From contig NZ_CP050831.1 of the NCBI RefSeq assembly GCF_012113595.1, positions 496,001 to 560,000 on the forward strand: DNA of 64,000 nt, written 5' to 3'. Numbering within the stretch: position 1 is the stretch's first letter; each line of letters starts with the position of its first letter. The position numbers and the translations under genes were made by a program. Below, piece by piece: positions 17,901 to 27,112 of this stretch. The notes beneath the pieces are model-generated. The model had not been told where the DNA came from. It made no database searches and worked only from the letters and a program-made list of their open reading frames with translations. The DNA comes from Bacteroides faecium (lineage in GTDB: Bacteria > Bacteroidota > Bacteroidia > Bacteroidales > Bacteroidaceae).

Positions 17901-17945
17901 ATAAAAAGAAAGGAGAATCTACATTATTTATTAGATTCTCCTTTC
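17901..17945 (-). terminator. Intrinsic terminator of the RND efflux operon
   Basis: A perfect 13-bp stem (17933-17945 with 17908-17920; arm GAAAGGAGAATCT) encloses a 12-nt loop. On the minus strand it is followed by TTTTTAT. It lies 26 bp past the stop of the PII-like gene and upstream of the SGNH promoter, so it separates two co-directional operons. Confidence 0.85.
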
Positions 17946-17971
17946 CGTTTATTGTTCCGGCAGACCGGTTA

Positions 17972-18265
17972 TCAAATGGTCCGCTCGATGTTCCATACAA
18001 ATGCACGCAAGCCTAATTGCTCGGTCTGCAAGTCCATCTTATGCAAGGTATCCAGCAATGGGTCGACTTTACTGTCGTCTACAACGGTCAGGATAGACGA
18101 ACACATACTCGGCCAGGCATGGCTTCCGAAATGGGGGTCGCCTGTCTTCGAACCGCGTCCCTGCACTCTTTCGAGATATGTGAAACCACGGCAACCCAAA
18201 CGGTCGAGCAACGCAATGATTCGTTCGTAATAAGCCTGGTCGAATGTTATTAATACTGATTTCAT
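17972..18265 (-). CDS. Small PII-like (ferredoxin-fold) protein at the end of the RND operon
   Basis: This 97-residue soluble protein is not a classical GlnB. Its pattern (MKSVLITFDQAYYERIIALL, then GCRGFTYLERVQGRGSKTG, then two more short strands with VDPLLDTL) is that of a PII-like ferredoxin fold with a flexible loop around residues 35-50. It has no obvious GlnB uridylylation motif. It starts 30 bp after the RND permease and precedes the operon terminator. PII-like proteins linked to transporters, such as DUF3240 proteins beside heavy-metal RND pumps, are thought to sense ligands or bind the pump; a similar role is inferred. Fold assignment is by pattern only. Confidence 0.6.
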   Translation of the reverse strand: MKSVLITFDQAYYERIIALLDRLGCRGFTYLERVQGRGSKTGDPHFGSHAWPSMCSSILTVVDDSKVDPLLDTLHKMDLQTEQLGLRAFVWNIERTI

Positions 18266-18295
18266 ATTTCTTATCTGTTATTTCTTAATAATATT

Positions 18296-21200
18296 CTAAT
18301 TATTTTCCTGGAAATAAAGGTCCAGTTCACGTTGGCGACGGAGTTTACGACGCTGGTTCTTGATACCTGTTCCTGCGAATACACAATATAAGGTAGGAAT
18401 CAGAATCAAAGTCAGAACGGTTGATACCGTCAGACCACCGATTACGGCAATCGCCATCGGGCTCCACATCTCGGAACCTTGTCCGCCGGCTATTGCCATC
18501 GGAATCATACCGAGAACAGTGGTAGCGGTAGTCATCAATACCGGACGAAGACGGCTCTTACCGGCTGTCACTACGGAGTGCAACACCGACTGTCCACGCT
18601 CTCGACAGAGGATGATGTAGTCGATAAGCACAATACCATTCTTCACCACAATACCAATCAACATAATACCTCCCAACAAACTCATGACACTCAACGTACT
18701 ATCTGTGAAGAACAATGCCATCAAGACACCGCTAAACGCAAACGGCAGTGAGAACATGATGATGAACGGATAAGTCAGAGACTCGAACTGCGCAGCCATC
18801 ACGATGAATACAAGAACTACAATCAAAATGGCGAGTGTTCCCAAGTCGCGGAAGGAATCCTGCTGGTCTTCATACGAACCGGAAATCTGAATCGTTACAT
18901 CGCCCGGCAAATGCATCTTGTCGATAATCTTGTTACCGGCGGCAACAACATCACCCAACGGAGCACCGGAGATTACGGCGGACACCGTCACGATACGTTC
19001 GCGGTCTTTACGCTCAATGGTAGGCGGAGCAAAACGTTCTACTACCTTCCCGACGTCTTTCACACGCACGGACTCACCTTTGCTATTGTAAATAAGAATG
19101 TTCTCTATACTTTCAAGGCTTGTACGATGTTCGGGCGCGTAACGCACTTTGATATCATACTCGTCTCCATCTTCACGATATTTGGAAGCAACGGCACCAT
19201 TGATACGGTTACGGAGATAGTTACCGGCAGTTGCCAGATTCAATCCGTGCATTGCCAGTTTCTCGCGGTCGAAGTCTACTTGATATTCAGGCTGGTAGTC
19301 ACTACGGCTGATATTTACTTCGGTTACACCTTTCACATTCAGCAACTCGCGTTTCAAACGGGCTGACACGCTATCGGTCACCGCCATATCGTATCCGTAC
19401 ACTTCGAAGTCGGCACTAGCCTGGGCAGACATACCTGTGTTACTACCACCGAGAATTACCTGCGCTTTACTGAATTCAGGATAGGCTTTCAAGTCAGTAC
19501 GCATCTCGTCGCAGACTTTTTCAAGCGTGATGTTACGGTCGCCCGGATCCACCAAACTGATGTTGAACGAGATAATATGCGAACCGTTGTCCTGCATGGA
19601 AGCCCATGTATTATCCGAGTCGGCTTGTCCCACTGTATAGTTACATACTTTCATGATGTCCTTATACTTGGTCATCCACTGGTTGGTCAACTTCTGCGAA
19701 AGTTCCTGTGCTATCTCTTTTCTCGTACCGATAGGCAACTCCAGTTGCACTGCGATACGGGCGTTATCCTGCGCCGGGAAGAACTCTGTACCGATACCTT
19801 TCGCACACAGCAAGCTGACTACGAAGAAAACGATACATCCCACAATGATAATCGGACGATGACGCACTGCCCAGTTCAGCATCTTCGCATACCAGGTATC
19901 GAGTCCGTCCAATGTTTTTTCAATCGGGGTAAAGAGTAGTTTAAATGCTTTCGACTGTTTCTTCTGCAAACGTAGCAACTGCGAACAGAGCATCGGTGTC
20001 AGTGACAAAGCCGCTACGGTGGAGATAAACATGATGGCACACATCATCCAACCCAACTGTTTGAAAAGTACACCTGACATACCGCTTACCATCGTCAACG
20101 GGAAGAATACGGCAATCATGGTCAGCGTAGAAGCGATAACGGAAATTGCCACCTCATTCGTTCCATGCACGGCCGCCTGTTTCGGGTCGGAACCGCGTTC
20201 GATATGTGTCGTTACATTTTCAAGCACTACAATCGCGTCATCCACCACCATACCGATAGCGATAGAAAGGGACGAAAGCGAGATAATATTAATCGTATTT
20301 CCACTAACTGCCAAGTAAATGAACGAAGCAATCAATGAAAGCGGAATGGTGATACAGATAATCAGCGTCGCACGCCAGCGTCCCAGGAAGAGGAACACGA
20401 CCAATACTACGAATAGCAGGGCATAGGCTACGGTTTCCGTCAAACTGTCGATGGTATTCAAAATGTTATCGGACGTATCGACGATAACACCAATCTTCAC
20501 GTCACTCGGCAGGTTCTTCTGAAGCCTCGGCAGTGCGTCGGCTACTTTCTTGGAGATTTCTACCGAATTGGCTCCCGACTGCTTCTGAACAACAATCATG
20601 GCACCCTGCACACCGTTGTTATAGGTTTCCTGTGCACGTTCTTCTACCGTATCCACTATTCGGGCTACGTCACGCAAAAAGACATTCGCCCCATTGTGCG
20701 TACCCACCACGACATCTGCCAACTGGCTGGAATCATCAAATTCTCCTTCGACACGCAATGAGTATGTCTCACTACCGATATCGAAGTTACCACCCGGAAT
20801 ATTCTTGTTCTCGGCTCCGATGATGGAGCTGATTGTTTCGATGGTCAGATGGTATGCTTCCAGTTTGTTCGGGTCGCAATATACCTGAATCTCACGCTGC
20901 GGCGCACCACTGATGGACACTGTTCCGACTCCCGGAATACGTGCCAGCGGGTTAACGACACGGTCGTCCAATATCTTGTAAAGTGCGGACTGGCTCTCAT
21001 TCGCCTGTACGGAAAGCAACACGATAGGAATCATGTCCGTACTGAACTTAAAGATAATCGGGTTCTCGACATCATCGGGAAGCTGTGAGCTTACCATGTC
21101 AAGCTTATCGCGCACATCATTTGTGAGGACGTCAATATCATTACCAAACTCGAACTCCAATGTAATCAATGACATGTTTTCGGAAGAACGAGAGGTTATA

Positions 21201-21436
21201 TGTTTCAGGTTGCTCACCGCGTTCAGTGTATTTTCGAGCGGGCGAGTCACATTATTTTCTATATCCGAAGCACTTGCGCCGGGATAAGCGGTCATTACCA
21301 TGATCGTGTTTGTATCAATGTCCGGATACAAGTCGATAGGCAATTTGGACAAGGAGAAAAGACCAAAGATCACCACTGCCAGGAAGCAGAGCGAGGTCAT
21401 AATCGGTTTCTTAACCGCACCTTCGTATAAACTCAT
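18296..21436 (-). CDS. RND family efflux permease (AcrB/MexB-like)
   Basis: This 1046-residue inner-membrane pump has the two-fold RND layout: an N-terminal transmembrane helix, a first periplasmic loop, helices 2-6, and the same again. Visible motifs are YPDIDTNTI and AYPGASASDIEN at the N-terminus, the helix-4 proton-relay pair in IAIGMVVDDAIVVLENV, and the second-half helix-10/11 segments GIVVKNGIVLIDY and TTATTVLGMIPMA. The Asp-Asp pair and overall sequence fit the multidrug (HAE1) type rather than the metal (CzcA) type. Substrates cannot be told from sequence. It takes protons from the periplasm to drive export through the TolC-like channel encoded two genes upstream. Confidence 0.92.
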   Translation of the reverse strand: MSLYEGAVKKPIMTSLCFLAVVIFGLFSLSKLPIDLYPDIDTNTIMVMTAYPGASASDIENNVTRPLENTLNAVSNLKHITSRSSENMSLITLEFEFGNDIDVLTNDVRDKLDMVSSQLPDDVENPIIFKFSTDMIPIVLLSVQANESQSALYKILDDRVVNPLARIPGVGTVSISGAPQREIQVYCDPNKLEAYHLTIETISSIIGAENKNIPGGNFDIGSETYSLRVEGEFDDSSQLADVVVGTHNGANVFLRDVARIVDTVEERAQETYNNGVQGAMIVVQKQSGANSVEISKKVADALPRLQKNLPSDVKIGVIVDTSDNILNTIDSLTETVAYALLFVVLVVFLFLGRWRATLIICITIPLSLIASFIYLAVSGNTINIISLSSLSIAIGMVVDDAIVVLENVTTHIERGSDPKQAAVHGTNEVAISVIASTLTMIAVFFPLTMVSGMSGVLFKQLGWMMCAIMFISTVAALSLTPMLCSQLLRLQKKQSKAFKLLFTPIEKTLDGLDTWYAKMLNWAVRHRPIIIVGCIVFFVVSLLCAKGIGTEFFPAQDNARIAVQLELPIGTRKEIAQELSQKLTNQWMTKYKDIMKVCNYTVGQADSDNTWASMQDNGSHIISFNISLVDPGDRNITLEKVCDEMRTDLKAYPEFSKAQVILGGSNTGMSAQASADFEVYGYDMAVTDSVSARLKRELLNVKGVTEVNISRSDYQPEYQVDFDREKLAMHGLNLATAGNYLRNRINGAVASKYREDGDEYDIKVRYAPEHRTSLESIENILIYNSKGESVRVKDVGKVVERFAPPTIERKDRERIVTVSAVISGAPLGDVVAAGNKIIDKMHLPGDVTIQISGSYEDQQDSFRDLGTLAILIVVLVFIVMAAQFESLTYPFIIMFSLPFAFSGVLMALFFTDSTLSVMSLLGGIMLIGIVVKNGIVLIDYIILCRERGQSVLHSVVTAGKSRLRPVLMTTATTVLGMIPMAIAGGQGSEMWSPMAIAVIGGLTVSTVLTLILIPTLYCVFAGTGIKNQRRKLRRQRELDLYFQENN

Positions 21437-21509
21437 TTCTTTAGGGATTAATTTGTTAGTGAGCAGTGATTAATGAGCAAACGTCAATCACTAATCGTTA
21501 ACCGTTTAT

Positions 21510-22526
21510 TTATTTCTCAACTTCTACTTCTACGCCGTTCACCAAACGTGCCTGGCCGGCAACTACAACTTGAGAATTATCGGGCACACCGGATTTCAAC
21601 TCGTACTCCGTACCCATACGTCTACCTAACTCTACTTTATTATAGGTTACTTTACCATCTTTATAAACGAACACATAACGGTCGCCGGAACCTGCCTGCT
21701 TAACGATGGCCAAATCAGGAACAACCACGTTGTCGGCCGTACCGAAGTTCAGTGTAGCACGGGCGAACATTCCCGGACGTACACGCTGATCCCTGTTGTC
21801 TAGTTTGATTTCAACCGGGAATGTGCGGGTAGTAGCGTCTATCGTAGGATAAATCAGGCTGATCTTTCCTGTAAATGTCTCGTCGCCATATACATCGAGT
21901 TTCACGTCGACAGGTTCGCCTTTCTTCACTTTGGTAAAGTAGGTTTCGGAAACATTGATAAGGAGTTTCACCGGGGTGATTTGTTCTACTACCAGTACAG
22001 GGTCACCGCCACTGTACATATCGCCGTTATCATAATTGCGTGCAGTAACTACGCCATTGATAGGGCTTAGCAAAGAGGTGTTTTCCACCAGATTCTTATA
22101 AGCTGTTTCCTTCACGTCGAGTTGCATCTTCGAAGCATCCCACTCAGACTTGGACGCACCGCCTACTTTATAGAGTTCGTCGATACGTTTGAATTCTATC
22201 TCCTGATTATCTAGTTGCAGCTTTGTCTGTTTCAGGTTGGCCGCATCCATTTCTACTAATTTCTGTCCTTTGGATACGCGGTCGCCCACTTCTACAAAGA
22301 TACGGTCGATACGCACGGGAGATGAAGGAGCGATGTTGTTTTTCGCTTCCGCTTCTACCGTTGCCGTGTAATCCTGTATCTGATCTACGGGACGTGCCTT
22401 TACGTCTGCCAGTTTCACGATGGGTTTTTCTTCCACCTGCTCCGTGGCAACTTTATCTTTTCCACCTGTACATGAGCCCATAAATACAGTTAACAATAGG
22501 GCTGCCAATTGGATACTTGTTTTCAT
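21510..22526 (-). CDS. RND periplasmic adaptor (membrane-fusion) lipoprotein
   Basis: This 338-residue lipoprotein (signal ending FMGSC) belongs to the HlyD/AcrA membrane-fusion family. It has a beta-barrel/lipoyl half-motif (ATVEAEAKNNIAPSSPVRI), a short alpha-hairpin (about 95-145), the second lipoyl half (LLSPINGVVTARNYDNGDM) and a C-terminal membrane-proximal domain (RPGMFARATLNFG). It links the RND pump to the outer-membrane channel. The 73-bp gap to the permease gene contains a weak 7-bp hairpin (21465-21492). Confidence 0.9.
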   Translation of the reverse strand: MKTSIQLAALLLTVFMGSCTGGKDKVATEQVEEKPIVKLADVKARPVDQIQDYTATVEAEAKNNIAPSSPVRIDRIFVEVGDRVSKGQKLVEMDAANLKQTKLQLDNQEIEFKRIDELYKVGGASKSEWDASKMQLDVKETAYKNLVENTSLLSPINGVVTARNYDNGDMYSGGDPVLVVEQITPVKLLINVSETYFTKVKKGEPVDVKLDVYGDETFTGKISLIYPTIDATTRTFPVEIKLDNRDQRVRPGMFARATLNFGTADNVVVPDLAIVKQAGSGDRYVFVYKDGKVTYNKVELGRRMGTEYELKSGVPDNSQVVVAGQARLVNGVEVEVEK

Positions 22527-22559
22527 ATTCCTTAATTGTAATTTTTTAGTTGTCTATCT

Positions 22560-23909
22560 TTATTCTTTTCCCAATACCTGGTCGAGATCTGCCTTAGCAA
22601 CCAGATAATCATATATGGACTGATTGTAAGTGAGCTGTGCCTGTGTCAGTGATACCTGCGAACTGTTGAGTTCAAGCACCGTGCCTTTACCTACATCATA
22701 ACGTTTTTCGGCAATGGTCACCGCTTTCTTTGCCTGCATCACGTTTTCTTTATTGCTGACTACCTGCTCTGTGCTGGCAGTCATATTGTTACGGTAACTC
22801 ACAATCTGCATATTCAATTGTCTTTCCGTATCAATGCGGTTCCAGTCCAACTGGCGCTGCTGAATACGGGCGGATTTCACTTTCGTAAAGTTGCTTGCCT
22901 TATACAAGGGGATGCTGAGGTTGAACATCAGGCTCGAACTGTTGCTCCAGTTATAATCGAAGAAATTGATATTCGGATTATACAAGGATTGGTAGTTGTA
23001 GGAGAAGCTCATCGAAAGCGTCGGCATAAAGTTGGTTTTCAAAGACTTTACGTTCTTTTCCAGCAACTTCATATTCAGTTCGAACTGCTTCATGGTGGTA
23101 TTGTTGTTCAGATTAACCTCTTCTTCTCGCAACTGATTGGCAAACATAGCCATCTCGTAATTAGTCAGATTATCATTAATCTTAATCTCCACATCGGCTG
23201 TAATGCCCATCAACACTTTGAGCTGCAACTTAGCGAGAGTCACTGCGTTGGCTGCCGCAATCAGGTTCGGTTTGATGCTGCGCATCTGCACATCCGCACT
23301 GATTTTATCATATTCGCTCACAGTTCCCTGTTGATATTTGGCGTTGACAACATTATAATTGTCTTCTGCCAGTTTGTAGCTTCCCTGAAGCACTTCGTAG
23401 CTATCTTGCGCAAGCATCAACTGATAGTAGGCTTTGCTTACCTGATTCACCAAATCCAGTTTGGAAGCGCGCGACTTCTCCACTGCTAGTTCAATGTCCG
23501 TCTTTGTCATTGACATGGCGCGATACACGCCCGGCACAAACAGAGGCAGATTTATACTCAATCCGGCATTGGCGGTGTTCGTACCGTCATCCCCCATCTT
23601 TATAGGATCCATTCCTTTAAACTTCATTTCAGCCGCTTTAATCGTGTGGTCCACAGACCCTGCGATGCTGGCTTCCGGCAACAGACTTTGCCACGCTTCT
23701 TTGCCAGCAACTTTCTTTAAAGCGATTTCTTCTGCCGCTACTTTCATTGTCGGATTCTCATCCAAGGCAATTTCTAAGGCTTTTTCTAAGGTTAAGGTTA
23801 GCGTATTCCCCCCTGTCTGAGTCTCCTGAGCTTTCGCAAAGCCAAATGCACAGAGCGCTACAGCCATCAGAAGAATCTTCTTACCTGTCAGTCTTTTCAT
23901 TTTGTTCAT
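22560..23909 (-). CDS. TolC family outer-membrane efflux channel
   Basis: This 449-residue protein has a signal peptide (ending GFAKAQ, about residue 27) and two outer-membrane efflux protein repeats dominated by long heptad helices, for example ALEIALDENPTMKVAAEEI and QLTYNQSIYDYLVAKADLDQVLGKE. It forms the trimeric outer-membrane duct of the tripartite pump. It follows the TetR gene by 44 bp and precedes the adaptor by 33 bp. A second in-frame ATG at 23900 (MKRLTGKK) is an equally good start. Confidence 0.9.
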   Translation of the reverse strand: MNKMKRLTGKKILLMAVALCAFGFAKAQETQTGGNTLTLTLEKALEIALDENPTMKVAAEEIALKKVAGKEAWQSLLPEASIAGSVDHTIKAAEMKFKGMDPIKMGDDGTNTANAGLSINLPLFVPGVYRAMSMTKTDIELAVEKSRASKLDLVNQVSKAYYQLMLAQDSYEVLQGSYKLAEDNYNVVNAKYQQGTVSEYDKISADVQMRSIKPNLIAAANAVTLAKLQLKVLMGITADVEIKINDNLTNYEMAMFANQLREEEVNLNNNTTMKQFELNMKLLEKNVKSLKTNFMPTLSMSFSYNYQSLYNPNINFFDYNWSNSSSLMFNLSIPLYKASNFTKVKSARIQQRQLDWNRIDTERQLNMQIVSYRNNMTASTEQVVSNKENVMQAKKAVTIAEKRYDVGKGTVLELNSSQVSLTQAQLTYNQSIYDYLVAKADLDQVLGKE

Positions 23910-23953
23910 AAACTGGTTTCTAATTAAATCTTTAATTGTTTGTCAACTGAACC

Positions 23954-24610
23954 TCATTCTTCCTTTTCTTCAATGCGGTTCTTACGATATTCTTGTATAA
24001 AGTCTTCCAGTACCTTGGCTCCTTTCTCTGTAGAAATGCCACGAATATAGGTAAACATGATAGACTCGTACACCTCTATAAAAGGATATTCATTGCAAAT
24101 GTCCGTATTCAGCAGCACGTCAAACTGCTCGCGCACCAACATATTGACAATGGAAAAATTCACATCCGAACGAAAGATGCCCTGATCGACTCCCACCTTA
24201 AAGAAAGACATCGTTTTCTCAGAATCACTGTCCTGACGGGCTCTCATCATCTCATACACCCTCGGATATTTCTTGATGTCTTCAAAAAAGCGTTTGTTTG
24301 TCCGATGAAACATTTCAATGCTTTTCTGAAACACGGCAAGTATTACCTCAAGCACGTTGTGCGACTCCTCATATACCTGCTGCAAGTATTTATCCCTGTC
24401 TTCCTGAGCCTTCAATATGCATTCTTTCAGCAATGATTCCTTGTCCGAAAAGACTTCGTAGAGGGTACGTTTGGATATGCCCAATGCTGCCGCAATATCG
24501 TCCATTGTAATACTCTTGATGCCTTTCGATCTGAAAGCTTCCATTGCCGCCACTACAATTCGTTCTCTTAACTCTGCTCTTTGGGAAGCGTCTTTTCCAT
24601 GCTCTGTCAT
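23954..24610 (-). CDS. TetR/AcrR family transcriptional regulator of the efflux operon
   Basis: This 218-residue protein has an N-terminal TetR helix-turn-helix (about 15-60: GIKSITMDDIAAALGISKRT, then LYEVFSDKESLL) and an all-helical ligand-binding C-terminal part. As the first gene of the operon it probably represses its own promoter (24678-24707) and is released by a pump substrate; that is inference from family and position. No clear palindromic operator was found near the promoter. Confidence 0.9.
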   Translation of the reverse strand: MTEHGKDASQRAELRERIVVAAMEAFRSKGIKSITMDDIAAALGISKRTLYEVFSDKESLLKECILKAQEDRDKYLQQVYEESHNVLEVILAVFQKSIEMFHRTNKRFFEDIKKYPRVYEMMRARQDSDSEKTMSFFKVGVDQGIFRSDVNFSIVNMLVREQFDVLLNTDICNEYPFIEVYESIMFTYIRGISTEKGAKVLEDFIQEYRKNRIEEKEE

Positions 24611-24677
24611 CGTTCGTTCTTCTTAATTGTTTTAATGCAGTTTTCGTTTTTTCTTCATTTACAAAGGAAAAACGGAA

Positions 24678-24707
24678 CAAAGATAAGTAGAAAACTCAAT
24701 TAACAAA
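24678..24707 (-). promoter_or_regulatory. Promoter of the TetR-RND efflux operon
   Basis: On the minus strand a -33 TTTG (24707-24704) is separated by 18 bp from a -7 TATCTTTG (24685-24678), matching the Bacteroides consensus. The TetR ATG is at 24610, giving a leader of roughly 60 nt. The 352-bp gap between TetR and hutH holds this promoter and the hut terminator; no gene is seen there. Confidence 0.75.
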
Positions 24708-24873
24708 TCTAGTTTCCACGTATTTATAATCCATTTGAGAATTATTATCATTCTACAGACTGATATGAAAACAAGTGTTAAGAGGAAATACGGAACAAAT
24801 ACACGGCAAAGATAAGAAGTAAAGGAATAAGAAGTAAAGTTTTATCGCTATCAGAAGGGTTCTGACCGATAAA

Positions 24874-24913
24874 GGCCGGATAAATGCCGATGAAAATCGA
24901 CACTTACCCGGCC
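24874..24913 (-). terminator. Strand-specific hairpin after hutH, probable hut operon terminator
   Basis: Arms 24874-24891 and 24896-24913 form an 18-bp stem with a 4-nt loop. Fifteen pairs are Watson-Crick. The other three are G-U wobbles in RNA made from the minus strand but would be A-C mismatches in plus-strand RNA. The structure is therefore built for the hut transcript, starting 49 bp past the hutH stop. The following T-tract is short (TTTAT). Confidence 0.6.
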
Positions 24914-24962
24914 ATAACAGTCACTCTTATTAACGAAAAACGAAAAAGGGATGGGTTTATGG

Positions 24963-26462
24963 TTAATATTCAATTTGGTTCCTTTTCAGGAAGGCGACTG
25001 TTTTATGTATCTCTTTGTACATCACGATGTCATCTTTCACAAAAGGCACTTCTTTCCTGTATGCGTGAAGGAAACGTTCCAGCACCGGAGACGTTTTTAG
25101 CGGGCGACGGAAATCGATGCCTTGAGCGGCGTTCATCAGTTCGATGGCAAGGATATGTTCGAGGTTATCCATTACTTTATATAGCTTGGTGGCGGCATTG
25201 GCACCCATACTTACGTGATCTTCCTGTCCATTGGAAGAGACGATGGAGTCGCTTGATGCGGCATAGCAGTACATTTTATTTTGGCTGACCATTGAAGCGG
25301 CGGCGTATTGGGGAATCATAAAGCCGGAGTTCAGACCGGGATTGGCTACCAGAAATTCGGGGAGTCCACGGAGTCCCATAATTAGTTGGGAGACACGGCG
25401 TTCGGAGATATTTCCCAATTCGGCGAGGGCGATAGCAAGGAAATCATAAGAGATGGCAAGCGGTTGGCCATGGAAGTTTCCGCCGGAGATAATCCGGTCT
25501 TCGTCGGGGAAGATGGTGGGATTATCGGTGACGGAGTTGATTTCCGTCAACAGAACGGAAGCGACGTAGCGGATGGCATCTTTCGTGGCACCATGCACTT
25601 GCGGGATGCACCGGAAGGAATAGGGATCTTGCACATGTTCTTTGTGGCGTTCGATCAATTCGCTGCCGGCCAGTAGTTTGCGGAAGGCTTCGCCTGTCTC
25701 AATCTGTCCCCGGTGAGGGCGGATTTGCTGGATGCAGTCCATAAACGGGTCGATACGGCCGTCGAAGGCTTCGAGGGAAAGGGCGGCAATCAGGTCGGAT
25801 TTCTTAGAAAGACGGAAGGCTTTGAGCATGGCGAATACGCCGTTGGCGCTCATAAACTGGGTGCCGTTCAGCAGGGCGAGTCCTTCTTTGCTCATTAGCT
25901 TGACGGGTTCCCAGCCAAATTCGTCGAGAACGCTGATGGCTTCGCATTTCTTTCCTTTATAGTAAACATCACCAACACCAATCAGGGGAAGGAAGAGATT
26001 GGCCAGCGGAGCAAGGTCGCCGGATGCTCCGAGGGAACCGCGGTCGTAGACAATGGGCATGACATCGTTATTGAAAAAGTCGAGGATGCGCTGCACGGTG
26101 ATGAGTTGCACGCCGCTATGTCCGAGAGAGAGCGCGTGGGCTTTCAGCAGCATCATTAGTTTGATAATGACGGGGCGGATTTCTTCACCTACGCTGCAAG
26201 CATGGCTCTTTATCAGGTTTTCCTGGAGTGTGCCCAGTTCATCAGAAGAGATGTTTTTGGTACATAAGGAGCCGAAGCCTGTTGTAATGCCATACAGGGG
26301 TTCTTCGGAAGAAGCTATCTTACGGTCGAGGTAGTCGCGGCATTTCTGAATGCGCAGCTTGGCTTCGGGAGCCAGTTCTAGTTTCAGGTTCTCATTGATT
26401 ATCCGTTCGATGATTTCGAAGGTCAGTTCGCCGGAACCGACATGATATACATTCTTACTCAT
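24963..26462 (-). CDS. hutH: Histidine ammonia-lyase
   Basis: HutH removes ammonia from L-histidine to give urocanate, the first step of histidine breakdown. The 499-residue length is normal. The MIO-forming triad Ala146-Ser147-Gly148 is intact in GSLGASGDLAPLANL, and the catalytic Tyr segment LYGITTGFG (about 57-64) is present. Context with the other hut genes argues for histidine rather than phenylalanine or tyrosine as substrate. Its ATG overlaps the stop of the cyclodeaminase gene by 4 bp (ATGA), so the two are translationally coupled. It is the last gene of the operon. Confidence 0.95.
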   Translation of the reverse strand: MSKNVYHVGSGELTFEIIERIINENLKLELAPEAKLRIQKCRDYLDRKIASSEEPLYGITTGFGSLCTKNISSDELGTLQENLIKSHACSVGEEIRPVIIKLMMLLKAHALSLGHSGVQLITVQRILDFFNNDVMPIVYDRGSLGASGDLAPLANLFLPLIGVGDVYYKGKKCEAISVLDEFGWEPVKLMSKEGLALLNGTQFMSANGVFAMLKAFRLSKKSDLIAALSLEAFDGRIDPFMDCIQQIRPHRGQIETGEAFRKLLAGSELIERHKEHVQDPYSFRCIPQVHGATKDAIRYVASVLLTEINSVTDNPTIFPDEDRIISGGNFHGQPLAISYDFLAIALAELGNISERRVSQLIMGLRGLPEFLVANPGLNSGFMIPQYAAASMVSQNKMYCYAASSDSIVSSNGQEDHVSMGANAATKLYKVMDNLEHILAIELMNAAQGIDFRRPLKTSPVLERFLHAYRKEVPFVKDDIVMYKEIHKTVAFLKRNQIEY

Positions 26463-27088
26463 ACGCGCAAGTCTTGGTTAACGGCATCCAGTATTTCTTT
26501 TTCTTTCTGACAGGCGGCTTGCTCTATCTTATCGGCTTCGCCTTGCAGTTGCAGGACAAATTCCCGGTCTTTGAGCGAACCGAGGTTGATGCGGACATTC
26601 AGCAAAGCTCCGAGGACGGCAGAACGGGCGGACATCATGGCGACACAGGCGTCTGTGATGGCGTTCCGGTTGCCGAGGTGGGCTACGTCTGCGATGATTG
26701 TCATCATGTCCAGGGCTTTTCGAGCTACTTCCAGGGGAATGAGGGCGGCCTTTTTGGTCGCTTCCTGAATGGCGGCGCTGCGGGCGGCTTTTTCTTCATC
26801 GGTCGCCTTGGGGAGTTTGAAGCAGGCAAATACTTCGTTGTAAGCTTCGGAGTCTTTGTCAATGAGTGCGATAAACTCGTCCAGCAAGCGGAGAGTGATG
26901 GTTTGGGCGTGCTGCATCAGTTCTTCGCTGACTTCGTAGCCTTTTTTACCTACGGTGAGCCGGGCTACCATTGTGGAAAGGGCGGAAGCTAATGCTCCGT
27001 TCAGCGCAGCAATACTGCCACCACCGGGCACAGGGTCACTGCAAGCCACTTTATCTAAGAAATCTTTTACGGTTAAATCTGCTAACAT
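26459..27088 (-). CDS. fchA: Formiminotetrahydrofolate cyclodeaminase
   Basis: This 209-residue protein matches the cyclodeaminase/cyclohydrolase family, which is the C-terminal half of mammalian FTCD. The conserved N-terminus is present (VPGGGSIAALNGALASAL), as are the helix LDEFIALIDKDSEAYNEV and the late segment HLGNRNAITDACVAMM. It converts 5-formimino-THF to 5,10-methenyl-THF with loss of ammonia, taking over from the separately encoded formimidoyltransferase. It sits between hutI (24 bp upstream) and hutH (4-bp overlap). Confidence 0.9.
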   Translation of the reverse strand: MLADLTVKDFLDKVACSDPVPGGGSIAALNGALASALSTMVARLTVGKKGYEVSEELMQHAQTITLRLLDEFIALIDKDSEAYNEVFACFKLPKATDEEKAARSAAIQEATKKAALIPLEVARKALDMMTIIADVAHLGNRNAITDACVAMMSARSAVLGALLNVRINLGSLKDREFVLQLQGEADKIEQAACQKEKEILDAVNQDLRV

Positions 27089-27112
27089 GGTATTCTATTT
27101 TTTAGTTGGTTA

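Noticed and set aside
16783..17904. Long plus-strand open frame (373 codons)
   Set aside because: It is antisense to the SGNH gene, which has clear catalytic motifs; the plus frame resembles no protein.
21465..21492. 7-bp hairpin between the adaptor and RND genes as a terminator
   Set aside because: The stem is short with a 14-nt loop and no T-tract; at most a minor mRNA structure.
24884..25288. Plus-strand open frame of 134 codons
   Set aside because: It overlaps the hut terminator and the 3' end of hutH and has no family features.
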